The notes under the pieces are model-generated. The model saw only the letters and a program-made list of their open reading frames with translations. It had not been told where the DNA came from and did no database searches. A DNA stretch of 64,000 bases from Clostridia bacterium (GTDB lineage Bacteria; Bacillota; Clostridia; Christensenellales; Aristaeellaceae). A program made the position numbers and the translations under genes. Shown piece after piece: positions 7,809 through 16,891 of the stretch. Each line of letters begins with the position of its first letter. Position 1 is the first letter of the stretch. The stretch is from contig JAFXCE010000001.1 in assembly GCA_017521565.1 (NCBI GenBank), positions 62,001-126,000 on the forward strand. Direction: 5' to 3'.

Positions 7809-9287
7809 TTAACCGCCGGTTGCCAGGCGCATCATGTTCTGTTCATTCATCGTCTCGCCCGAAACCTCCGCGCGAACGCTGCCATGGTACATCACCAGCG
7901 CACGATCGCACAGACGAATGATCTCCTGTGCCTCGCTGCAGAGCACCACGACCGCTACCCCCTGATTCGCCAGTCTGAGGACGATCTCGTAGATTTCCTC
8001 CTTCGCGCCGACGTCAACGCCCTGCGTGGGGTTGTCGAGAATCAGGAGACTCGGATTTGCACTAAGCCATTTGGCCAGCACAACCTTCTGCTGGTTGCCG
8101 CCGGAAAGGCTGGTGATGGAGTCCCTTTCCCTCTCCATTTTGATGTGCAGCTCCCTGCGCTGCCTGTTAAACTGAGCAAGCTGCTCCTTCACCTGAATGA
8201 TGCCGTGTTTCGTCAGCCGCGGGAGGGTGACGATCGAGCCGTTTTCAAGGATGTCCATGTCCTTGATGATGCCGTTTTCCTTGCGATTTCTGGGCAGATA
8301 GCCAATACCCAGCGCAAGCGCCTGCTGCGTAGAGGTGATCGAAACCGGCTTGCCATGCAGGTAAATCTGTCCCTGCACCTTGCCCTGTGCGCCAAACACC
8401 GCACGGAAAAGCTCGCTCCGTCCATCGCCGAGCAGACCCGTCACGCCGACCACCTCGCCCGCGCGGACGCTGAGGCTGACATCGCGGAAATGCGGCTCCT
8501 GCGTGAGCTTCTCAAGGCGGAGAACCTCCTCGCCCAGATTCGCCGATTCGCTCTTCTGGCCCGTATGGACTTCATGACCGACCATATCCCGCGCGATTTC
8601 AGGAATGCTGGTATCCTTCACATAGCCATCTGCCACCATCACGCCGTCTCGCAGGACAGTATACCGGTCGCAGATCTCCATGACCTCGCGCAGCTTGTGC
8701 GAGATAAACACCACGCCGACCTTCTGCGCTTTCAGGGTGCGCAGCATATCAAAAACGCGCTCGATTTCAGGATCGGTGAGCGACGTCGTCGGCTCATCCA
8801 TGATGATGATCGAAGCGTTCATCATCAGCGCGCGTGAGATTTCAACAATTTGCTTGAAGGACGCATCCAGAGAAGAGACCATAGCGCCGGGATCGACGTC
8901 GATCTCCATTTTCTCAAAGAGCTCTTTCGTCTTTTGATACATCGCCGCGTGATCAAGAAAGCCGCTCTTCTTCTTGAGTTCACGCCCAATGAACATGTTT
9001 TCATATACAGGGAGGTCATTGATCAGGTTCAGCTCCTGATGGATGAAGGCAATGCCCGCGTTCAGCGACTGCGCGGGATTGATGAACGTAACAGGCTTTC
9101 CGTCTAGTTCAATCGTGCCCTTATCCGCAGGCAGAACGCCGCCGAGAATGTTCATCAGCGTGGATTTACCCGCGCCGTTTTCGCCCAGCAGCGCGCAGAT
9201 TTCTCCCTCGTTCAGATGAAAATCGACGCTTTTGAGGACGTCGTTTGCGCCAAAGGATTTGACAATTCCTTTCATTGTCAGATTCAT
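7809..9287 (-). CDS. RbsA/MglA-type sugar ABC transporter ATPase (two domains)
   Basis: A 492-residue cytoplasmic ATPase with two fused ABC domains. The first has Walker A GENGAGKST near residue 35 and Walker B IIIMDEPT; the second has the degenerate Walker A GLLGDGRSE typical of RbsA and MglA, the signature LSGGNQQK and a second Walker B LLILDNPT. The start chosen is the ATG of MNLTMKGI with GGATGTG upstream; an in-frame ATG 27 bases earlier has no ribosome site, though neither site is strong. It follows the binding-protein gene after a leaky terminator and powers import through the permease at 6741. Confidence 0.92.
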   Translation of the reverse strand: MNLTMKGIVKSFGANDVLKSVDFHLNEGEICALLGENGAGKSTLMNILGGVLPADKGTIELDGKPVTFINPAQSLNAGIAFIHQELNLINDLPVYENMFIGRELKKKSGFLDHAAMYQKTKELFEKMEIDVDPGAMVSSLDASFKQIVEISRALMMNASIIIMDEPTTSLTDPEIERVFDMLRTLKAQKVGVVFISHKLREVMEICDRYTVLRDGVMVADGYVKDTSIPEIARDMVGHEVHTGQKSESANLGEEVLRLEKLTQEPHFRDVSLSVRAGEVVGVTGLLGDGRSELFRAVFGAQGKVQGQIYLHGKPVSITSTQQALALGIGYLPRNRKENGIIKDMDILENGSIVTLPRLTKHGIIQVKEQLAQFNRQRRELHIKMERERDSITSLSGGNQQKVVLAKWLSANPSLLILDNPTQGVDVGAKEEIYEIVLRLANQGVAVVVLCSEAQEIIRLCDRALVMYHGSVRAEVSGETMNEQNMMRLATGG

Positions 9288-9385
9288 GCGTTCACATCCG
9301 TTCTGTGAAGTCATTCACACTATTTCAAAATATAGCTTGGGATCGTTGCTTTGTCGCTTGATTTCCGGTTTTCCATTTCTGAAAG

Positions 9386-9416
9386 AAAGGGCCATGGCTA
9401 AGCCACGGCCCTTTTT
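9386..9416 (-). terminator. Intercistronic terminator-like hairpin after the binding-protein gene
   Basis: A near-perfect 13-bp stem (AAAGGGCCGTGGC / GCCATGGCCCTTT) with loop TTA is followed by CTTTC. It lies between binding-protein and ATPase genes, where partial termination commonly keeps the binding protein in excess. Confidence 0.75.
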
Positions 9417-9428
9417 GGTGGTTAAGAA

Positions 9429-10373
9429 TTAATAGACGGTGTTGGCCGGGTCGAGGTACTCGTCAACGTTTTCAGCAGAAACGATCTGGGACGGGATCAC
9501 CTTGACGGCTTCCACGGTCTCGCCGCCGACAACAGCGATCGCAACGTCCATGCAGTCCTTGATCATCAGCGGGCTGTAGAGCGCAGAAGCAGCGCCGATT
9601 TCGCCAGCCTTATCCTTGATGATGCCAAAGTACTCCTGGCAGCCGCCGCCGCCGGTGATGGCCTTGATCTCAGTGCGGCCGGCGTCGTCGATCGCCTGCA
9701 GCGCGCCGATGGAGGTCTCGTCGTCCAGAGAGTAGACGGCGTCGATCTTCGCATTCGCGGTCAGGATGTCAGCCATATCCTTCAGGCCGTCCTCGCGGGT
9801 GAACGCAGTGGCGTATTCCACGATCTTGACGTTCGGCGCGATCTCAGCCATGGTCTCGGTGAAGCCCTTCATGCGGAGCTCGGAAACGGAACCGGAAGAC
9901 GGAACCGGCAGCGCCACGACGAGGCCTTCGGTGCCAATCTTATCAACGATGAACTTCGCGCCGCCAACGCCCATGGACTCGTTATCGCCGGTGACCTTGT
10001 AGATGCCCTCGGCCGGGATGTCCATATCGAACGCAACAACGGTCAGGCCTTCGTCGATCGCAGCCTGAGCGGCAACTTCCATGCCGGTCCACTGCGGAGC
10101 GATGACCAGAGCCTGCGCGCCCCAGAGCTTCGCCTCGTCGATCTGGGCGGTCATCTCTTCGGCGTTGGAGCTGGTGTAGAGCTTATACTCGATCTTGCCG
10201 GCAGCCTCGAGTTCCTTGCAGTACTGCTCAGCGTTGTAGGTGATGCCGCCAACCCAGCCATGGGTCACAGCCGGAACGAGGACGCCCAGCTTCACGGGAG
10301 CTTCGGCATTCGCCATCGGGATCATGCCCAGGCACAGAACGAGCGCGATCACAAGAGCCAGAATCTTCTTCAC
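9429..10373 (-). CDS. RbsB-type periplasmic-binding-family sugar-binding protein
   Basis: Secreted solute receptor of 314 residues for the importer at 6741-9287. The N-terminus is KKILALVIAL followed by a hydrophobic stretch and the likely signal peptidase I site A-N-A / E-A. No lipobox Cys is present, unusual for a Gram-positive binding protein. The mature part has the Peripla_BP_4 features of RbsB: the Asp-rich FDMDIPA, TGDNES and a hinge region. The start is GTG (10371-10373), eight bases after AAAGGAGGA; an upstream in-frame start would put charged residues before the signal peptide. Expression is probably highest in the operon because a terminator follows. Confidence 0.9.
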   Translation of the reverse strand: MKKILALVIALVLCLGMIPMANAEAPVKLGVLVPAVTHGWVGGITYNAEQYCKELEAAGKIEYKLYTSSNAEEMTAQIDEAKLWGAQALVIAPQWTGMEVAAQAAIDEGLTVVAFDMDIPAEGIYKVTGDNESMGVGGAKFIVDKIGTEGLVVALPVPSSGSVSELRMKGFTETMAEIAPNVKIVEYATAFTREDGLKDMADILTANAKIDAVYSLDDETSIGALQAIDDAGRTEIKAITGGGGCQEYFGIIKDKAGEIGAASALYSPLMIKDCMDVAIAVVGGETVEAVKVIPSQIVSAENVDEYLDPANTVY

Positions 10374-10495
10374 AACAGGTTCCTCCTTTAAGAAAATAGG
10401 TTGTTTTCTTCCGGAATCGGCCCCGGAACAGCCTGAAGCAGACAAACAAATTACACAGAGTACCTGCTATTAATTTGTCTACTTACACTAATCGT

Positions 10496-10524
10496 ATGAT
10501 AGCACGCCGTTTTCATTTTGTCAA
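10496..10524 (-). promoter_or_regulatory. Promoter of the Rbs-type importer / dehydrogenase operon
   Basis: On the minus strand, TTGACA (10519-10524), 17 bases, TATCAT (10496-10501). Its -35 lies only 7 bases from the -35 of the divergent promoter at 10532, so one regulator could control both. An imperfect inverted repeat (AGACAAAC...AATTTGTCT) lies about 10-60 bases downstream and could be an operator. Confidence 0.8.
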
Positions 10525-10531
10525 TGAGCGG

Positions 10532-10561
10532 TTTACATTTTCAGCCATTCAATGCTATAAT
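10532..10561 (+). promoter_or_regulatory. Promoter of the isomerase / M28 peptidase operon
   Basis: TTTACA (10532-10537), 18 bases, TATAAT (10556-10561), leading to a gene at 10604. Confidence 0.8.
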
Positions 10562-10603
10562 AAATCAAAGATTTGCCTTATCACATCACAAGGAGGATAC
10601 GAT

Positions 10604-11518
10604 ATGAAACTCGGTTTCGTCAGCGCAATTCTGGATGGCTGGACATTTGAAGAGATGATTGACACGGCCAGCGAAATGGGTTATACCTGCGTGGAAGTCG
10701 CCTGCTGGCCCGTCGGCAAGGCGGAGCGCCGCTATGCTGGCGTCAGCCACATCAACGTCGACGAGCTCGACGATGAAAAGATCGCCTACATCAAGGGGTA
10801 CTGCGCAAAAAAGAACGTGGAAATCTCCTCTCTGGCCTTCTATCCCAACACGATGGACGGCGACCTTGAGAAGCGTGCTGCCGCCGTGGAGCACCTGAAA
10901 AAGGTCATCGTCGCCAGCGCAAGGCTCGGCGTGAATATGGTCACCACATTCATCGGCCGCGATCAGACCAAGTCCGTCGAGGAAAATCTTGAGCTGGTCA
11001 AGGAAGTCTGGCCGCCGATCATCGCGCTCGCAGAGGAAAAAGGCGTCAGAATCGGCATTGAGAACTGTCCGATGCTCTTTGGCCGCGACCAGTGGCCGGG
11101 CGGACAGAACCTGATGACCACGCCCGTCATCTGGCGCAAGGTGTTTGATATCCTTCCCAGCGATCATCTGGGCATCAACTATGATCCGTCCCATTTCGTC
11201 TGGCAGATGATCGACTACATCAAGCCGCTTTACGAGTTCAAGGAGAAAATCTTTCACGTCCATTACAAGGACATCAAGCTCTATCCGGATAAGCTGCGCG
11301 AGTGCGGCGTCATGGCATATCCGCTTGATTTCATGAGCCCGAAGCTGCCGGGTCTGGGCGATGTCGACTGGGGCAAGTACGTCTCTGCCCTGACGGATAT
11401 CGGCTACGACGGCTGCACCTGCATCGAGGTCGAGGACCGCGCCTTCGAGGGCAGCCGCGAAAAGGTGCTTGATTCCCTGCGCCTGTCCAAGCGCTACATG
11501 GAGCAGTTCGTCATCTGA
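10604..11518 (+). CDS. Sugar phosphate isomerase/epimerase family TIM-barrel protein
   Basis: A 304-residue member of the xylose-isomerase-like TIM-barrel superfamily. Visible barrel motifs are GYTCVEVACWP, GVRIGIENCPM (metal Glu), GINYDPSHF (Asp-x-x-His pair), FHVHYKDIK and IEVEDRAF near the C-terminus (last metal Glu). The ATG follows AAGGAGGATACGAT. It is transcribed divergently from the sugar importer operon that also encodes a relative (4643-5458), so both probably act on the same or related sugars. The exact reaction cannot be assigned; inosose isomerase or a 3-keto-sugar epimerase or isomerase are the usual options. Confidence 0.86.
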   Translation: MKLGFVSAILDGWTFEEMIDTASEMGYTCVEVACWPVGKAERRYAGVSHINVDELDDEKIAYIKGYCAKKNVEISSLAFYPNTMDGDLEKRAAAVEHLKKVIVASARLGVNMVTTFIGRDQTKSVEENLELVKEVWPPIIALAEEKGVRIGIENCPMLFGRDQWPGGQNLMTTPVIWRKVFDILPSDHLGINYDPSHFVWQMIDYIKPLYEFKEKIFHVHYKDIKLYPDKLRECGVMAYPLDFMSPKLPGLGDVDWGKYVSALTDIGYDGCTCIEVEDRAFEGSREKVLDSLRLSKRYMEQFVI

Positions 11519-11547
11519 TGATCCCGTATTAAAGGAGCAGACCATTT

Positions 11548-12783
11548 ATGCAGACTCAGACCATCGACAGAATCCTCGCTGAAACCGCCTATGTCCGCAT
11601 GGGCGGCAGCGCCGAGGAACTCACCTGCGCGCAGTATCTCAAGGCGGAATGTGAAAAGCTGGGCCTTGAAGCCCATCTTGAGTCCTTTCCCGTGCAGATG
11701 GCGACAATCCGGCGCGCCCGCCTGATTGCAGACGGGCAGGAGATTCCCTGCAAGGGCTATCTCAACGCTGGCAGCGCAGAGATTGAAGCGCCTCTTTATT
11801 ATCTCCCCTGCGACGATTCCGCCTCCCTCGCCGGATGCCGCGGCAAAATCGTTATGATCGACGGCTACCTGCGTCACTGGATATATCAGGATCTCGTTGA
11901 CAACGGCGCCATCGGCTTCATCACCTACGACGGCAATGCCAACTATGCCGATGCGGACATCGATCAGCGCGAGCTTCGCGCGCATGTCAGCAACGGCCGC
12001 AAGATCCCCGGCGTGAACATCAACGCCAAGTCCGCCATTGCACTTGTCCGCGACGGCGTGAAAACCGTCCGTCTTGAGCTTGTGCAGGACGAATATGAAG
12101 GGACGTCCCACAATGTCGTCTGCGACCTGCCGGGCGAAACGGATGAAATCATCGCGCTCACCGCGCATTACGACTCCACTTCCCTCTCCACCGGCGCGTA
12201 TGATAACATGTCCGGCTGCATCGGCCTGCTCGGCATCGCGGAGGAATTCGCCAAGAAACCGCACCGCTTCGGCCTGCGTCTGATCTTCTGCGGCAGCGAA
12301 GAACGCGGCCTGCTGGGCGCAAAGGCCTATTGCGCTGCGCACGAGGAGGAGCTTGAGAAAACCGTGCTGAATGTCAACCTTGACATGATCGGCTGCATTA
12401 TGGGCAATTTCATTGCCTGCTGCACGAGCGAGCAGCGTCTGGTCCATTTCATCGAATATCTCGCCGCCATCGAGGGCTTCGGCATCAAGGCGCGTCAGGG
12501 CGTATATTCCAGCGACTCCACGCCGTTTGCCGATAAGGGCGTGCCCGCCGTGTCGTTTGCGCGCATCGCGCCGCAGAACACCGCGACCATCCACAACAGC
12601 TATGATACGCTCGCCGTCATGAAGGCCGAACAGCTTGCCGCCGACGTCGATTTCCTGAATACGTTCATGAACGCGATGGTCCATGCAAAGCATTGCCCCG
12701 TTTCGCGCGAGATTCCCGATAAGATGAAGGAAAAGCTGGATATCTACCTCACCCGCAAGCGCGACAAAGAGCCGCAGAAATAA
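11548..12783 (+). CDS. M28-family zinc aminopeptidase with PA-type insert
   Basis: A 411-residue metallopeptidase. The co-catalytic zinc ligands are in order: H and D in LTAHYDS...AYDNMSG, the catalytic and ligand Glu pair in GSEERGLLG, D in NLDMIGC and H in TIHNSYDT. A protease-associated-like segment precedes the catalytic part (about residues 75-165, with GFITYDG). There is no signal peptide, so it works in the cytoplasm, probably on short peptides. It is 29 bases after the isomerase gene and 10 bases before a small gene, so it belongs to the same unit. The pairing of a peptidase with a sugar operon suggests glycopeptide or glycoconjugate substrates, which is inference. Confidence 0.88.
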   Translation: MQTQTIDRILAETAYVRMGGSAEELTCAQYLKAECEKLGLEAHLESFPVQMATIRRARLIADGQEIPCKGYLNAGSAEIEAPLYYLPCDDSASLAGCRGKIVMIDGYLRHWIYQDLVDNGAIGFITYDGNANYADADIDQRELRAHVSNGRKIPGVNINAKSAIALVRDGVKTVRLELVQDEYEGTSHNVVCDLPGETDEIIALTAHYDSTSLSTGAYDNMSGCIGLLGIAEEFAKKPHRFGLRLIFCGSEERGLLGAKAYCAAHEEELEKTVLNVNLDMIGCIMGNFIACCTSEQRLVHFIEYLAAIEGFGIKARQGVYSSDSTPFADKGVPAVSFARIAPQNTATIHNSYDTLAVMKAEQLAADVDFLNTFMNAMVHAKHCPVSREIPDKMKEKLDIYLTRKRDKEPQK

Positions 12784-12793
12784 GGAGAAGCGC

Positions 12794-13024
12794 ATGGCCA
12801 GCATACTCATCAAGGACACCACACGCGAGCAGCGTGAAAGAATCGTCGCTGATTCGCTCGGCGCCATGGATGCCTCCTGCGACGGCTGCAGCGCAGGCCT
12901 GTACGAGATGTATCAGGATTACATCGACGGCAAACGGGAGCTGCGCGAAATCAACATGGAATACCGCTCCGGTTATGTTTCCGGCAAGCAGGGGCGCGAG
13001 CGCATCGGCTGCGGAATGGGCTGA
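12794..13024 (+). CDS. 76-residue conserved-looking small protein with C-x-x-C
   Basis: I cannot assign a function. It starts LIKDTTREQRE and then has a CDGCSAGLYEMYQDYIDGKRE segment with Cys-x-x-Cys near residues 29-32, a helical middle and a Gly-rich end. It has a good ribosome site (AAGGAG, 6 bases), sits 10 bases after the M28 gene and is followed by a terminator, so it is translated as the last operon gene. The paired Cys could bind metal or form a disulfide. Similar small proteins occur in clostridia under uninformative names. Confidence 0.75.
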   Translation: MASILIKDTTREQRERIVADSLGAMDASCDGCSAGLYEMYQDYIDGKRELREINMEYRSGYVSGKQGRERIGCGMG

Positions 13025-13047
13025 TTCCCAACCCTTTATACATCAAA

Positions 13048-13079
13048 ACACCGAGGAGTATGCTCCCCGGTGTTTTTTT
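13048..13079. terminator. Bidirectional terminator
   Basis: Stem ACACCG / CGGTGT enclosing an inner GGAG/CTCC pairing, followed by TTTTTTT on the plus strand and TTTT on the minus strand, between convergent genes. Confidence 0.88.
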
Positions 13080-13085
13080 GCTGAA

Positions 13086-14228
13086 TCAGAAGCTATCCGG
13101 CTCCGCGATATGCAGCGGAAGCGGGAACCAGCTTCGCGGTGCGATGCTTCCTGCTTGCGGCACACCGAAACGATTGTGCCCAAAGAGCAGGCGATGCATT
13201 TCAATACCCGACAACTGGATTTCCGGCTCTTTATCCGTCTTTTCCACGGTAATGCTGCTTTCTTCGACGCAGAGACGATATGCGCCCAGACCTTCCCATC
13301 CAAGAATCAGCTCGCCGTTTTCCAGCGGTTCATAGCTGCCTTTGAGCTTCATGTACGCCGGCAATACGTTTTCGGGCTTGAGCACACGAATCATGCAGTT
13401 CGGCGTAATGGAGCAGCTTTCACAAATCAGAGCAAGCAGACGATTGAGCGTTGCATCATGCGGTGCAGCAGCCACATGCAGCAGCCGGACATCCTTGGCA
13501 TTCATCCACGCTTTGATCGCAGGCAGAACCATGTCATCCTCCGCCATGACGAGTTCTCCAATCTGCGCATGATCCACGGCAGCGCTGAAATAGCCTATCA
13601 GCACACCGTCCCTTTTGACCGACCATGCGCGCTTGTGATAGCTCACCAGCGTCGCTATGAAGTTATCCTGCCTGCGCGCTCCGGCAACCATCTGTCGGTT
13701 ATATATCGCAAGCGCAGCAGGAACATCCTCCTGCGTCATCGGCGCAAATACCATGCCCTCGTCCTGAGCGCGAACAAGCGCATGACGGACGTTGGCACGG
13801 CTGATGCTGTAGAGATACGTTGCGCCGCCGGTTTCAAATCCGCTGTACTGATAGCGCTGGCGCTGTCCGCCCAAAACCATCAAATCGAGCCCTCTCTCAA
13901 CGCCGCGCTCAATCTGCTTTTGCATCAGCGTGCCCATCGTTCCCTGACCACGAACGCGCGGATGCACAGCCATAGAGCCCAGATACCCCACCCGTAGCGT
14001 TGCATCACCGATGCGCAGCGGGAACTCATACATGCCCAGACAACCGCACAGCCGCCCATCCTCCTCCTCCGCGATCACATGGATATCGGCAAGGCGGGCA
14101 TCCTTTCCATAAACCTTGGGCAGCATCGTTTCAAAATTATGCGGAACACGAAGCATCGAAAAGACCATGTTAATGAAGTCGATGATGCGGTCCATGTCCT
14201 TGTCATTGGCCAAACGGTATTGAATCAT
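13086..14228 (-). CDS. Eis-like double-GNAT N-acetyltransferase
   Basis: A 380-residue protein with the organisation of Eis-type acetyltransferases: an N-terminal GNAT domain whose acetyl-CoA loop is VHPRVRGQGTMG (about residues 90-101), a second degenerate GNAT domain and a C-terminal SCP2-like domain with RVLKPENVLP near residue 290. Such enzymes acetylate small amines; the substrate is not predictable. The start is ATG at 14228 with AAGGAG four bases upstream; a TTG frame start 18 bases earlier is less likely. It is monocistronic and convergent with the peptidase operon. Confidence 0.8.
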   Translation of the reverse strand: MIQYRLANDKDMDRIIDFINMVFSMLRVPHNFETMLPKVYGKDARLADIHVIAEEEDGRLCGCLGMYEFPLRIGDATLRVGYLGSMAVHPRVRGQGTMGTLMQKQIERGVERGLDLMVLGGQRQRYQYSGFETGGATYLYSISRANVRHALVRAQDEGMVFAPMTQEDVPAALAIYNRQMVAGARRQDNFIATLVSYHKRAWSVKRDGVLIGYFSAAVDHAQIGELVMAEDDMVLPAIKAWMNAKDVRLLHVAAAPHDATLNRLLALICESCSITPNCMIRVLKPENVLPAYMKLKGSYEPLENGELILGWEGLGAYRLCVEESSITVEKTDKEPEIQLSGIEMHRLLFGHNRFGVPQAGSIAPRSWFPLPLHIAEPDSF

Positions 14229-14270
14229 AGTACTCCTTGATAACAATCATCGGATATACTTTCCGATAGA

Positions 14271-14298
14271 GAAAGAGCTGCTGCTTTTCAGCAGCAGC
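14271..14298 (-). terminator. Terminator of the LplB/YtcP-type importer operon
   Basis: On the minus strand, CTGCTGCT / AGCAGCAG with loop GAAA is followed by CTCTTTCTC. Confidence 0.72.
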
Positions 14299-14342
14299 CC
14301 CATAGGGTTTAGATCAGTTGCAGATCGCTCTCTGGCTCTTTA

Positions 14343-15806
14343 TTACTTCGCAGCCATGAAAGCGTCGAGCTGCGCCTGGATCTCAGCGATGACCTCATTC
14401 AGGCCAACGGCTTCGAGTTCAGCCTTCAGCTCCGGAATGACGACGGCCGGATCAGAGGTGCCGGTCTGCATTTCGTAGATGTACTGCTCCCAAACGTTCT
14501 TCATCGCCAGGCACTGGTCAGCAACCGGCTCGATATTCGGCATGAAGCCCAGAACGGAAGAGGTGATCGCCTCAGCGGTATAGCGCTCAACGAGCTCAGT
14601 CCACTGATTCGGGTTGGCCGGAACGGACTCGAACGGAGAAGCCTCAACCGGGCCCAGCGCGTAGGAACCCTGAGTGTAGGCGGCCAGAGACATGTTGGCA
14701 TTGCCCAGATCGGTGCGCTTCACGATGCCCGGCTCGACGACTTCGTAGTGCTTGCCTTCGATGCCGTAACGGGCGATGGTGCGGTACTCCGGATCGGAGT
14801 TCATCAGGTTGATGGCCTTAACAGCCTCTTCCGGATGCTCAGAGTAGGAAGAAACAGCGGTGACGGAACCGATCAGACCATCGGTGGTCAGATACGGGCC
14901 ATCGAAACGGGAGATGAAGCAGGCCTTCTGCTTGGCGTTGGCCCAAACGGTCTCAGCGCCGAACCAGCCCTGACCGGACTGCACAACACCGGCGATGGAG
15001 CGCGGCATGGACTCGGTAACAGCGGCATCAGCGTTGATGTAGCCCTTCTCATACCAGTCATGCAGGGTATAGAGAGCCTCGGTGAACTTCGGGATGTCCA
15101 GAGCGGACTTAACCTGCAGCTCGTTCTCGGTGCCCTTCTGCGCCCAGTCGAGGCCCAGCCAGTACTCGAGAGAGATCCAGTCAGCCAGACCGTTCATCCA
15201 GGAAGTCGCGCCGCCCTTGTTAACCTTGAGCGGAATCTCGCCCGGGTGGAGTTCGACATACTTGGCCATGTATTCGCCCATCTCAGCGAAGCCGATGTGC
15301 TGCGCTTCGTAGCTGGTCGGATCGAGGCCGAGCTCGTCAACGAAGAAATCGGTATCGAGAATCCAGAAGACCTCAATGCCATAGTCCTTAACGTGCGGGA
15401 AGCCGTAGATCTTTTCGCCCTGCGTAACGCCAGCCCAGATGTTGTCCGGGGTCAGCGCCTTGGCGTCGGCGAGGAGATCCATGTACGGAGCGATGTCCAG
15501 GAACATGCCGTTGGCGATGTTCGTGGCATAGTCGTTGTACCAGCCGCAGGTGAACGCCAGGTCGAAGTATTCACCGGACTGGGTGGCCAGGTTGATCTGG
15601 TCAGCGGTCATCCACTTGTACTCGATTTCAACGCCGATCTTCTCGCGGGAGATCTCGTTGAGCTTGGCCTCAACCTCGGGCCAATCAACCGGGGCATCGC
15701 CGGTGGTGAACAGCCACCAGGTCAGCTTGACGGGTTCTTCGGCAGACGCCATGCCCACAGCCATGAGCATCACGAGAGCCAGCACGATAGCAAGCAGTTT
15801 CTTCAT
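14343..15806 (-). CDS. Extracellular solute-binding protein (family 1, oligosaccharide type)
   Basis: A 487-residue secreted sugar receptor. It has a Lys-Lys N-terminus, a long hydrophobic core and the likely signal peptidase cleavage site A-S-A / E-E; no lipobox Cys is present. After the signal comes LTWWLFTTGDAP, typical of the LplA/YtcQ group that binds oligosaccharides. Many Trp and Tyr residues (WYNDYATN, WTELVERYT) fit a sugar-binding cleft. It is the third gene of an operon after two permeases. The operon has no ATPase, so an ATPase shared with other systems (MsmX-like) is expected elsewhere in the genome. Confidence 0.9.
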   Translation of the reverse strand: MKKLLAIVLALVMLMAVGMASAEEPVKLTWWLFTTGDAPVDWPEVEAKLNEISREKIGVEIEYKWMTADQINLATQSGEYFDLAFTCGWYNDYATNIANGMFLDIAPYMDLLADAKALTPDNIWAGVTQGEKIYGFPHVKDYGIEVFWILDTDFFVDELGLDPTSYEAQHIGFAEMGEYMAKYVELHPGEIPLKVNKGGATSWMNGLADWISLEYWLGLDWAQKGTENELQVKSALDIPKFTEALYTLHDWYEKGYINADAAVTESMPRSIAGVVQSGQGWFGAETVWANAKQKACFISRFDGPYLTTDGLIGSVTAVSSYSEHPEEAVKAINLMNSDPEYRTIARYGIEGKHYEVVEPGIVKRTDLGNANMSLAAYTQGSYALGPVEASPFESVPANPNQWTELVERYTAEAITSSVLGFMPNIEPVADQCLAMKNVWEQYIYEMQTGTSDPAVVIPELKAELEAVGLNEVIAEIQAQLDAFMAAK

Positions 15807-15900
15807 ATAGGATACCTCCTAAATTAATTTTGCAAACGGTCAGGTTTTTTCGTCCCTGTTGCCGTTTAAGCCTTGATCAGCGTTTCCCCCGCTTCTGTCA

Positions 15901-16875
15901 TCAACCCTTGACGGCGCCGACGGTCAGACCGGAGATGTAGTACTTCTGGAAGAAGGGATAGGAGAACATGATCGGCACAACCGCGATGACGACGATGGCC
16001 ATACGCATGGTCTCACTAGGTACATCCTGCGCATCCGCACTGACGTTGCCCGCATTGTTGATCAGCCATTGGATCTTCTGTTCGATGGAGACCAGAACAT
16101 ACTGCAGTGGGAACAGATCGGAACGGGTAGAAGAGATGTAGATACTGGCGTGGAACCACTCGTTCCAGTATGCGAAGGTCAGGAACAGCGCGATGGTTGC
16201 AATCGCCGGCAGACAGATCGGCAGAACGAGCTGCACGAAAATGCGAAGCTGATTCGCGCCGTCGATCTTGCCGGACTCAATCATTTCATCCGGCACGGTC
16301 GTGGTGAAGAACGTGCGCATGATGATGATGTTGAAGGTCGAGCAGCAGATCGGCAGAATCAGCGCCCAGTAGGTATCCTTCAGATGCATGATCTGGGTAT
16401 TAACCACGTAGGACGCGAGCGTACCGCCGCGGAAGAGCATCGGGATGAAGATGAACCACGTATAGAAGCCTCGGAACTTGTAATTCCTGCGGGAAAGCGT
16501 ATACCCCATCGTTGCCGTCAGGATAACGCCAAGGCATGTGCCAAACACCGTGATGCCGATAGAGTTCAGGAAGGAACGACCCACCAGATCGCGCATGTTC
16601 CACACATACTTGTAGGATGCTACGGAAAGCTCCTTCGGGAAGAAACTGTATCCGTATACGCCGATGGACTGCTCAGAAGTGAAGGAGATGATGATAACAA
16701 ACAGCACCGGGAGCACGCAGATCGCCGCGATGAAGATAAACAGCGCAGAGTACAGCGCATTGGAAAAGGGGGTTACACGGTTAAAGCGGAGCATACCATC
16801 GGACACGTTGGAGGCATTTTTCTTGGCATCCAGCTCGTTGTAAGTATCCGCTTCCTTTTTCTTGAAGATGGCCAT
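15901..16875 (-). CDS. Sugar ABC transporter permease, YtcP/LplC type
   Basis: A 324-residue inner-membrane permease of the CUT1 family with about six transmembrane segments after a hydrophilic N-terminus. The coupling motif is ESGKIDGANQLRIFVQLVLP (about residues 205-224; consensus EAA...G...P). The order permease-permease-binding protein and the VTPFSNALYSALF start fit the YtcP/LplC group used for plant-polysaccharide oligomers. The ATG follows GGGAGGG. A 94-base gap with an imperfect hairpin, but no clear T-run, separates it from the binding-protein gene. Confidence 0.9.
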   Translation of the reverse strand: MAIFKKKEADTYNELDAKKNASNVSDGMLRFNRVTPFSNALYSALFIFIAAICVLPVLFVIIISFTSEQSIGVYGYSFFPKELSVASYKYVWNMRDLVGRSFLNSIGITVFGTCLGVILTATMGYTLSRRNYKFRGFYTWFIFIPMLFRGGTLASYVVNTQIMHLKDTYWALILPICCSTFNIIIMRTFFTTTVPDEMIESGKIDGANQLRIFVQLVLPICLPAIATIALFLTFAYWNEWFHASIYISSTRSDLFPLQYVLVSIEQKIQWLINNAGNVSADAQDVPSETMRMAIVVIAVVPIMFSYPFFQKYYISGLTVGAVKG

Positions 16876-16891
16876 CGTATTCCCTCCCTTC

